Positions 7,869-14,335 of a stretch of 47,778 nucleotides of DNA are shown here, piece by piece. The stretch's first letter is position 1; each line of letters begins with the position of its first letter. Below the pieces are notes generated by a model. The model saw nothing but the letters and a program-made list of their open reading frames with translations. It was not told where the DNA came from and did no database searches. The stretch is taken from the NCBI GenBank assembly GCA_046536675.1, contig JAWDMK010000004.1, positions 1 to 47,778 of the forward strand, read 5' to 3'. The DNA is from JAGDYD01 sp046536675 (lineage in GTDB: Archaea; Micrarchaeota; Micrarchaeia; Micrarchaeales; CABMGC01). The translations under genes were made by a program, and so were the position numbers.

Positions 7869-9130
7869 AAGTACAGACAAGCTTAGAATTTATACTTATT
7901 TTAGGCGCTGTTTCACTATTGGTGCTTAGCGTTGTATCGGTTTATTCAAACAAAATAAGCCAAGCAAAAACAATTATCAGTTTAAATCTAACGATGCCTA
8001 GAGGGAACACTTCATACACGCAGAACATTTTTAATATATCCGCATATGCACCGCTCCAGACTTATGTTGGTTCACAGTATTCTCTTAATTATGTAATTAT
8101 GTGCCCAAAAGGTTATGTAAATATAAGTATATACGCACCAAACATTCTGCTTTCAGAAGATAAAATAAACAGGAGCATAAATAATATCTTTGCAGGTTAT
8201 GTTTATTTTGTACCTGAGCAATCTGGCACTAAAAATCTTAGACTAAGCTATAACGCTCTATGCAATGGTGCAAAATACAATGGCACTTTATTATTACCAA
8301 CATATACAACATACTTGGCTTTTGAAAATAGAAGTGGAAGCGCAGGTTCGTTCTCTATTACCAAAAGAAATGAATTTATTAGGTATAACTATTCAGGAAC
8401 AGAGAACGTGTTTGCTATAACAACGTGGTGGCATTGCACACTTTGGCGTGGCATACCATACCCTAGGGATATTGTTGCCCAATGTGGCACTTCAAACGCA
8501 TGGGATTACTTTATGTTTAATGGTTATTGCTATACAAGAGATGAAGGAGTAGATGCTACCACATGCATTTATCCCACACAAACAGCATATAACCTAAGCA
8601 CGATCAATAGCTATGACCACACCTTCCTATATAATTTCTCTATAGAGATAGATTACCAAGGCCTTCGGATGAGCGCCATATTTAATAATACAAAGTGCGC
8701 AAAAGTATTTCAGGGCAATGCAAAAATTGGCACTGCATGCATAGCAAACATAAGTGGCATAGGTCCGCTTAATTATGCTTCGCTAATTTCAAATGGAACT
8801 AAAAGTGGAATTGCAAATCAAACCTTATACCAATCTTACTCCCAAGCAAGGAATAATCTTTATAGCACCTTAGACTTTTTTAACGGCTCTTCAATCGGTA
8901 GTCCAGAGCAATCACAGATAAATAGTGCTATAAGTTATTACATCAAAGTTGCTTCGGATTTGGAAAAATATGGTTTTGAAAACGAAAGCAACTGCCATAT
9001 TGGGTCTAGCTACGTTATATGCAAGCCAGTCTATCCGCTAGCCTATGTAATAAATGCAACATTAAATGAAAGCATAATAAATACAACCCTTTACTTTCAA
9101 GGGAGCGTTTTGAATTTGAGGGGTAAATAA
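7865..9130 (+). CDS. Large secreted pilin-like protein (possible tip adhesin)
   Basis: The 421-residue protein starts KVQTSLEFILI, a class III pilin signal, and continues as one hydrophobic helix before a large extracellular domain. The outer part has many N-x-S/T sequons and a Cys/Trp-rich stretch (WWHCTLWRG, then three further Cys by residue ~240), suggesting disulfides and glycosylation. The TTG start at 7865 is fixed by GGTGAT at 7856-7861, three bases upstream, and by the N-terminal signal. It is far larger than the other pilins of the operon. Position and size suggest a tip or adhesin subunit; no binding domain is recognised. Confidence 0.75.
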   Translation: MKVQTSLEFILILGAVSLLVLSVVSVYSNKISQAKTIISLNLTMPRGNTSYTQNIFNISAYAPLQTYVGSQYSLNYVIMCPKGYVNISIYAPNILLSEDKINRSINNIFAGYVYFVPEQSGTKNLRLSYNALCNGAKYNGTLLLPTYTTYLAFENRSGSAGSFSITKRNEFIRYNYSGTENVFAITTWWHCTLWRGIPYPRDIVAQCGTSNAWDYFMFNGYCYTRDEGVDATTCIYPTQTAYNLSTINSYDHTFLYNFSIEIDYQGLRMSAIFNNTKCAKVFQGNAKIGTACIANISGIGPLNYASLISNGTKSGIANQTLYQSYSQARNNLYSTLDFFNGSSIGSPEQSQINSAISYYIKVASDLEKYGFENESNCHIGSSYVICKPVYPLAYVINATLNESIINTTLYFQGSVLNLRGK

Positions 9131-9508
9131 ATGAAAATACAGTTTGCAAGCATAGAAGCGCTTGCTGCACTTTTGCTAATTTCTAGCGTAGCTGGCATAG
9201 GGATAAATATGCTTAACGAAGCTTACCACGAAGCCCTTATCGGAAGAATGTTTGGTCTAGAGAATATGGCCGCTTTTGATTTCATAAATGAAGTGTATAC
9301 AAACTCCTCGTTTGGAAACTGCATAAACCAAACAGTATCAAACAGTTCATGCATAATCAATTACCTCTCCTTATATAAAGAAACATACCATTTAAATGGC
9401 ATATTATTTTCGGCAAACAAAACATATAAAATCGGCAACATTACAGAAGAGGCCATAAGGCGTTGCTTTCCGTATGGTGATAAGATCCTTTGCATATATT
9501 TGGGGTGA
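9131..9508 (+). CDS. Pilin-like secreted protein
   Basis: The 125-residue product begins MKIQFASIEALAALLLI, a diverged class III signal in which the S-I-E follows one extra residue, then a hydrophobic helix and an outer domain with cysteines in NCINQ, SSCII, RRCFP and ILCIY. The ATG comes directly after the stop of the previous gene. Sequons (NSS, NQT, NKT) are frequent. It is probably a minor pilin. Confidence 0.7.
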   Translation: MKIQFASIEALAALLLISSVAGIGINMLNEAYHEALIGRMFGLENMAAFDFINEVYTNSSFGNCINQTVSNSSCIINYLSLYKETYHLNGILFSANKTYKIGNITEEAIRRCFPYGDKILCIYLG

Positions 9509-9509
9509 T
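9502..9509 (+). promoter_or_regulatory. Ribosome-binding site GGGGTGAT suggesting an ATT start
   Basis: This is the longest match in the operon to the complement of the 16S 3' end. A three-base spacer leads to ATT at 9513, the same geometry seen before many start codons in the window. Confidence 0.5.
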
Positions 9510-9512
9510 TGC

Positions 9513-9779
9513 ATTTATTACGGCCTTCTATTTGGCATAGCCATACTTTTTTCAGTGTTTTTTCTAAGCCTGGTCATTAGGCTCGTTAATTATTATAGTC
9601 TAGTCTCGTTAGAGTATGGCAGGCTTGGATATGCAATCACTTTAGAATCGCTTGGAGAAATGGCCCAGTATCAAAATCAAAGTTATGTTTGCTATGCTGC
9701 ACTGCTCGACGGCTTGCAATGCATTAACAATACCATTTATTATGGTAATTCGTATATTATTTTAGAGAATAGCAGGTAG
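9513..9779 (+). CDS. Last gene of the pilus operon, membrane-anchored small protein, possible ATT start
   Basis: The frame is open from ATG 9474, giving 101 residues, but GGGGTGAT at 9502-9509 lies exactly three bases before an in-frame ATT at 9513. With that start the protein has 88 residues, begins with a clean hydrophobic anchor (YYGLLFGIAILFSVFF) and overlaps the previous gene only by a stub of its ribosome-binding region. With ATG 9474 it would have a Trp/Cys-containing leader and overlap by 35 bases. Two cysteines (YVCYA, LQCIN) occur in the outer part. No Q-x-S-L-E signal is present. Function is unknown beyond the operon context. Confidence 0.6.
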   Translation: MYYGLLFGIAILFSVFFLSLVIRLVNYYSLVSLEYGRLGYAITLESLGEMAQYQNQSYVCYAALLDGLQCINNTIYYGNSYIILENSR

Positions 9780-9828
9780 TGATAGATAAAGATAAAAAAT
9801 AAGCCTACCCAATAATAATAGTATTTAT

Positions 9829-9900
9829 GGCCTTGGTGGTGTAACGGCTGCATGAAAGGCTGTGGACCTTTAGGACCGGGTCCGACTCCCGGCCAAGGCC
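9829..9900 (+). tRNA. tRNA-His (anticodon GTG)
   Basis: The acceptor stem GCCTTGG (9830-9836) pairs with CCAAGGC (9893-9899). An extra G at 9829 pairs with C73 at 9900, the G-1 mark of tRNA-His. The D stem is weak (GTGT with GCAT, two G-U pairs). The anticodon stem AAAGG/CCTTT encloses CTGTGGA with anticodon GTG, and the T stem CCGGG/CCCGG encloses TCCGACT. Position 55 is C instead of the near-universal U. No CCA is encoded; the gene for a CCA-adding enzyme is at 30354. It lies between the pilus operon and threonine synthase. Confidence 0.93.
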
Positions 9901-9902
9901 CG

Positions 9903-9912
9903 TTTTTCTTTT
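9903..9912 (+). terminator. T-tract after tRNA-His
   Basis: TTTTTCTTTT follows the tRNA 3' end by two bases, as expected for archaeal oligo-T termination. Confidence 0.5.
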
Positions 9913-9982
9913 AAAAATAGTAGGACAGTATATTGAAAAATTTTTTAGAAAGAAATAAGAAAAGTGAGTTCGATTAAATATC

Positions 9983-11020
9983 ATGGAATATCGCTTGAAG
10001 TGCACTAAATGTGGAGAAATTTACGATAGCAAATATCCTTACCAAGAATGCGCTAAATGTGGCGGCCTGCTAGAGGTTATATATGAAGGCAAGCTTCCGA
10101 AATTAAGAAAAATAAACTCCTTCTGGGATTTTGAGCCCATTTTGCCGAAGGGCAAATACAAGCATTTTGAGGTTGGCTTAACTAGAACAATCAGAATAAG
10201 CGATAACCTCTACTTAAAGCTAGAAATTGATAATCCAACACACTCTTTTAAGGATAGAGGCTCTGTTGTAGAGGTTGCAAAAGCCCATGAATATGGCTAT
10301 GATGAGATAGTATGCGCCTCTACGGGCAATATGGCTTATTCATTAGCTTATTATGCAAAGACATATAATATAAAGGCAAAGATCTTTGTAAGCAAAAATG
10401 TGAGCAAAGACAAGATGGAGTATATAAGGAAAACCCATGATGCTGATGTTACAAAGGTAAATGGCGATTTTACATTAGCTCAGAAGCATGCAGAAGAGTA
10501 TGCAAAGAGGAAGAATGCATTCCTAACAGGAGATTATTGCTATAGAAAAGAAGGGCAAAGGACTATAGCTTATGAGCTTAATGAATATAGGCCAGACAAT
10601 ATTATAGTTCCTGTAGGGAATGCAACACTCATAAGTGGAATTTTAAAAGCGATAAATGAAATGTACAGTGCTAAAATGCTTAGAAAAGTACCAAAGGTTA
10701 TCGGCGTAGAATCTTCTCGTTGCAAACCTTTATACAATGCATTCAAAACTGGCAAGCTCGTTTATGAAAAGCCCAGAACAAAAGCAGATGCAATAGCTGT
10801 TGGCTACCCAACATTTGGCATGCAGGCAATTGAATTGCTTAAGAAGTTTAAAGGAAGCGTAACGATAGTGAGCGACAAGGAAATGGTAGCTGAGCAAGCG
10901 TTTCTATACAAAAATTATGGTATAATAGCTGAGCTAGCAGGGGTTGCATCGCTTGCCGCTTACAAAAAGCTTAAGCTGAAAGGAAAGAGTATTGCAATAA
11001 TAAGTGGAGGAAATGTCTAG
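9983..11020 (+). CDS. thrC: Threonine synthase (PLP-dependent)
   Basis: The enzyme converts O-phosphohomoserine to threonine with pyridoxal phosphate. Residues 7-27 form a zinc-ribbon-like motif (CTKCGE ... CAKCGG) common at the N-terminus of archaeal threonine synthases. The PLP lysine is in THSFKDRGS near residue 91, followed by ASTGNMAYSLAYYA and a glycine-rich phosphate site VGNATLISG. At 345 residues it is close to the family's short form. The close relatives cysteate synthase and threonine dehydratase cannot be fully excluded. It starts 82 bases after tRNA-His and overlaps the convergent ATPase gene by four bases. No ribosome-binding site is clear, and the transcript may be leaderless. 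Confidence 0.85.
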   Translation: MEYRLKCTKCGEIYDSKYPYQECAKCGGLLEVIYEGKLPKLRKINSFWDFEPILPKGKYKHFEVGLTRTIRISDNLYLKLEIDNPTHSFKDRGSVVEVAKAHEYGYDEIVCASTGNMAYSLAYYAKTYNIKAKIFVSKNVSKDKMEYIRKTHDADVTKVNGDFTLAQKHAEEYAKRKNAFLTGDYCYRKEGQRTIAYELNEYRPDNIIVPVGNATLISGILKAINEMYSAKMLRKVPKVIGVESSRCKPLYNAFKTGKLVYEKPRTKADAIAVGYPTFGMQAIELLKKFKGSVTIVSDKEMVAEQAFLYKNYGIIAELAGVASLAAYKKLKLKGKSIAIISGGNV

Positions 11021-12558
11021 AATATATAAAGTGCGAAAAATCTCATTAGCTTAACTATAAATCTATACCAAGAACTGCTCTTTCTTTTAACATCCTTTAC
11101 CAATGGCTTGTACTTCACTTTTTCCTCTGCTGTGAGCTTGCCCTCCTTAACTATTTCTGTTTTTTTGCCATCAACTATTTGTGTTTCTGTCTTGCTTACT
11201 ATATCTTTTCTTACCATTGCATACCATTCATCTAAAGTGCTGCCATGAGCCTTTATCATGCGCAGGAAATCCTTCATCTTTACCTTTCTTCTTCTACCTG
11301 TTCTGTCCTCTTCAACAGCAGGTATAAGAGCAGCCTTGTCGCATATAGCGGCGATGTCTGCTTGTGAGAAGCCCATTGTTGCCCTTGCAAGCCTGCCAAA
11401 ATTAATATGAGCAATAGGCATATTCCTTGTATTGTAGATAAATGCAGCCTTCCTTGCCCTGTAGTCCGGTGGTGGTATATATATTGCTTCTCCAAACCTT
11501 CCGCTTCTCTTTAGTGCTGGATCTATATCCCAGGGTGCGTTAGTCGCACCTATAACGAATATACCTTCTGGATTCTTTTCTACACCATCCATCTCCTGCA
11601 AAAACTGGTTTACAGCCATACGCATGTAGCTTTGCGTCTCGCCACCACCTTCTCTTTTCATTCCAAGTGCATCAAGCTCATCAAAGAATATAATGCAAGG
11701 AGTATTCCTTCTGGCCTGTTCGAAGATCGCGTGCATATTTTTTTCTGTATTTCCAGCGTACATATCTACTATTTCATTTATCCTTGCTATTATTACATTT
11801 GCATTTGTCTCTCCAGCTATTGCATTTATAAGGTATGTCTTTCCATTTCCTGGTGGGCCATAGAATAATACGCCTAAGCCGAGCTTCTTTCCATAAGCCC
11901 TGAGCAACTCTGGTTTCTTAATTGCAAGTATAATATTCTCATAAATAAGCCTCTTTACCTTTTCCATGTCTGCTACGTCTTTGAATGTCATCTTTGACTT
12001 GTGCCACTTTGTCTGCTTTATCTGACCTTCTTGTATTATCGTTTCTCCACCTTCCTCCTCTTTCTTCTCCACAGTCTTAGCCCCCTCTATTGTTTCCTCA
12101 GCTACCTTTGGTATAGGGCCTGCCATCTTCTGCTTGAGCTGCTCGAGCCTCATTTTTGCTGGCTCGTAGTTTGGATTCTTTGAAAGCGCTTTTTCATACC
12201 ACTCCTTTGCGCCTTCATAATCATGCTGGTATTCGTTTATTATGCCAAGCACATAAGGAGCATCATAGCTATCAGGCTCCATCTTTAAAACATAGTCAAT
12301 ATCGCGTATTGCTTCATCATATCTATTTAGTATTGCGTAGCTAAGTGCCCTGTTAAAATAAGCACTCGAATAATTTGGATCAATCTTTATTGCCTGTGTA
12401 TAAAGATCTATAGCTTCCTCAAACTTGTTTGCTTCGAACTGCTCGCCTGCTTTTTGGTAAAGCTCTTTTGCAAGCGGATTTACACCTTTCCCCTTTTTAC
12501 CGCTACCTTCCTTGTTTTCATTTTTTTCATTACTATTTTCATCTCCATTCATTTCCAT
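11017..12558 (-). CDS. AAA+ ATPase with N-terminal TPR repeats
   Basis: The 513-residue protein begins with an acidic/Lys linker (to ~28), then three TPR repeats (about 30-63, 64-97 and 98-131), a charged linker, and one AAA+ module: Walker A GPPGNGKT (234-241), Walker B IIFFDELDA (289-297) and second region of homology ATNAPWDIDP with the arginine finger SGRF near 350-355. The AAA domain is closest to the classical Cdc48/katanin/Vps4/proteasomal group. The C-terminus ends in a Trp/Phe/Tyr-rich stretch that could contact membrane. TPRs would select protein partners for remodelling or unfolding. The ATG overlaps the RNase H stop (TGATG), so the two genes are translationally coupled. No substrate can be named. 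Confidence 0.85.
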   Translation of the reverse strand: MEMNGDENSNEKNENKEGSGKKGKGVNPLAKELYQKAGEQFEANKFEEAIDLYTQAIKIDPNYSSAYFNRALSYAILNRYDEAIRDIDYVLKMEPDSYDAPYVLGIINEYQHDYEGAKEWYEKALSKNPNYEPAKMRLEQLKQKMAGPIPKVAEETIEGAKTVEKKEEEGGETIIQEGQIKQTKWHKSKMTFKDVADMEKVKRLIYENIILAIKKPELLRAYGKKLGLGVLFYGPPGNGKTYLINAIAGETNANVIIARINEIVDMYAGNTEKNMHAIFEQARRNTPCIIFFDELDALGMKREGGGETQSYMRMAVNQFLQEMDGVEKNPEGIFVIGATNAPWDIDPALKRSGRFGEAIYIPPPDYRARKAAFIYNTRNMPIAHINFGRLARATMGFSQADIAAICDKAALIPAVEEDRTGRRRKVKMKDFLRMIKAHGSTLDEWYAMVRKDIVSKTETQIVDGKKTEIVKEGKLTAEEKVKYKPLVKDVKRKSSSWYRFIVKLMRFFALYIF

Positions 12559-13031
12559 CACAGGCTGAGCTTAGACTGTTTATTAATATTACTCTTATTC
12601 TTATTCTTTAATATATTATCTTCCATTTTATCTAAAAATTTATTTAGTTCTCTATCCACCATTGCTATATATTTATTCTCCCTTTTTGCATTTTGAAACT
12701 TGCAACTTTTGAATTTACTTGCAAGCTCAATTACTCTTTTATTAAGCTCCTTTAGATGTTTTTCCTTAACCTTGTATAAGCCGTTTATCTGCTTTACAGC
12801 CACTTCGCTGTCTGAAGTAAGTATTACATTATTTTCATAGCCGTACAGCTTTGCCACCTTTTCTAATGCGGCTATTATTGCCATGTATTCTGCAAAATTA
12901 TTTGTTTTTCTGCCATTATAGAATACTTCTTTTATAAGAGGCTTATTTGAGCTATCCAAAATTAAATAACCTGAAGCACTTTTGCCCGGGTTTCCTCTTG
13001 ATGCACCATCTGTATAAATATAAATGTCCAT
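12558..13031 (-). CDS. rnhA: Ribonuclease HI
   Basis: This enzyme cuts the RNA strand of RNA-DNA hybrids. The 157-residue product has YTDGASRGNPG with catalytic Asp8, NNFAEY with Glu48, TSDSE with Asp74, and AMVDRELN with Asp126, the full set of RNase H type 1 metal ligands. It is the short, archaeal-bacterial HI form; the C-terminal 25 residues are a Lys/Asn-rich tail. It precedes and overlaps the TPR-AAA ATPase gene by one base. The upstream region is shared with the divergent pilin gene at 13096. Confidence 0.9.
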   Translation of the reverse strand: MDIYIYTDGASRGNPGKSASGYLILDSSNKPLIKEVFYNGRKTNNFAEYMAIIAALEKVAKLYGYENNVILTSDSEVAVKQINGLYKVKEKHLKELNKRVIELASKFKSCKFQNAKRENKYIAMVDRELNKFLDKMEDNILKNKNKSNINKQSKLSL

Positions 13032-13095
13032 TCGATCTATAAGATTAAAGACATGCTATTATAAAATCTTTTTTATCAAAAATAAGATTGAGAGC

Positions 13096-13578
13096 ATGAA
13101 TGCAAAAGCACAGAGCGCTATAGAATACCTTACCACATACGGCTGGGCACTATTGATAATGGGGGTTATTCTAGTTGCACTATATTCTCTTGGCTTGTTC
13201 AGTCCTGGTACATTTGCAGGCCAGGAGTGCTTGCTACCAGCAGGGCTAAGCTGCACAAACTTTTACCTTGCGCCTAATGGTCTTCTTACATTAAATCTGC
13301 TTCAGGTAACACAATCCCCTATAAATGTAACAGCAATAGGTTGCTCATCAAACCAAACAACGATAAACATGCAAATACCTTATAATCCGCCATCAAACCA
13401 GATTTACATGCCAATAGGTTCAAACTACACCTTTACACTATACTGCTACAGTGGCAATAGTATATATACAGGAAAGCCTGGAAGTTTGTATAATGGCTAC
13501 CTAATAATAAATTATACCTCTACAACTACAGGATTCCCACACATAGTGACAGGCCAGATAATAGTAAAGGTTAGTTAG
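13096..13578 (+). CDS. Orphan pilin-like protein with class III signal peptide
   Basis: The 160-residue product starts MNAKAQSAIEYLTTYGWALL, an N-terminus seen in DPANN archaeal membrane/pilin-like proteins: A-Q-S-A-I-E-Y is the class III signal, followed by a hydrophobic helix to about residue 32. The outer domain has several cysteines (QECLLP, LSCTN, IGCSS, LYCYS) and many N-x-S/T sequons. The ATG at 13096 places the signal properly; an upstream ATG at 13024 would add 24 unlikely residues. It is outside the pilus operon and may be a minor or alternative pilin assembled by the same machine. Confidence 0.8.
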   Translation: MNAKAQSAIEYLTTYGWALLIMGVILVALYSLGLFSPGTFAGQECLLPAGLSCTNFYLAPNGLLTLNLLQVTQSPINVTAIGCSSNQTTINMQIPYNPPSNQIYMPIGSNYTFTLYCYSGNSIYTGKPGSLYNGYLIINYTSTTTGFPHIVTGQIIVKVS

Positions 13579-13596
13579 ATATTGCTAATTACAGAT

Positions 13597-14334
13597 TCAA
13601 GGGGCTATCTTCTTTAAGTCTGCTATCCTTCCGAAATCGAGCGTCTCTCCTTCTGCTATACATAGTGCACGCATCGAATCTATATCAAGTTTGGTAAAAA
13701 TGGGTGCTAGTTCCGATACATTTTCTAGATTAACAGAAACGCCTTCTGCAAAGTAATTCATCGCAGGCAATATTAGTATCTTTCTCTGCCCATAATCGCC
13801 AATTAAGTAGCACTTCAGCTTCTCTTTTGCGCCAACCTCAGTATATAATGTGATTGCAGGGTGCAAATGACCCATTATAAGCCACTTGCCACCTTCTGTT
13901 CTTGGCAATTGCTCGCCATGAAAGAAGAGATAATCACCCATAAGAGCTTCTTGCTTGTATATCTTTACGTCGAGAGAGCCCTTTAGCCTATCTACAAAGT
14001 TATCATGATTGCCTTTTATCAAGATAATCTCTTTTATACCCAACCCCCTTAGAAAATTAACAAACTCATAAAGTTCGTTAAATTCTTCAACATGGACCTT
14101 GGAGAATTCATTTTTAATATCACCATCAACTATTATTCTCGCTGGCTTTCTTTCATTAACTGCATTGGCGATCATCTCTTTTATCTTTTTTAAGTTTATC
14201 TTAGGCAAGAATATTCCATTTTCAGCCATTACACCCTCGTAGCCAAGATGCAGGTCAGAACACACAATAGCTGATAAATCTTTTATATATACAATAGGTG
14301 TTCCGTCGATAATCTCAATTTCGCCGAGATCCAT
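13597..14334 (-). CDS. Metallophosphoesterase partner of Lhr helicase
   Basis: The 245-residue protein has calcineurin-like phosphoesterase motifs: SDLHLG with metal ligands Asp27 and His29, DGDIKNE, GNHD, and GHLHP. The family includes archaeal ICC-like phosphoesterases, which are often encoded next to Lhr helicases and are thought to help process nucleic acid ends. Here its ATG lies one base after the Lhr stop codon, so the two are made from one message. GGGGTT sits three bases before the ATG. The substrate, for example 2',3'-cyclic phosphate or a phosphodiester end, is inferred from the neighbour only. Confidence 0.87.
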   Translation of the reverse strand: MDLGEIEIIDGTPIVYIKDLSAIVCSDLHLGYEGVMAENGIFLPKINLKKIKEMIANAVNERKPARIIVDGDIKNEFSKVHVEEFNELYEFVNFLRGLGIKEIILIKGNHDNFVDRLKGSLDVKIYKQEALMGDYLFFHGEQLPRTEGGKWLIMGHLHPAITLYTEVGAKEKLKCYLIGDYGQRKILILPAMNYFAEGVSVNLENVSELAPIFTKLDIDSMRALCIAEGETLDFGRIADLKKIAP

Positions 14335-14335
14335 T

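Noticed and set aside
12454..12696. Open frame on the plus strand rich in Phe and Leu, opposite the RNase HI/AAA junction
   Set aside because: It lies antisense to two well-supported genes, has no ribosome-binding site and its hydrophobic content is a by-product of Lys/Asn codons on the other strand.
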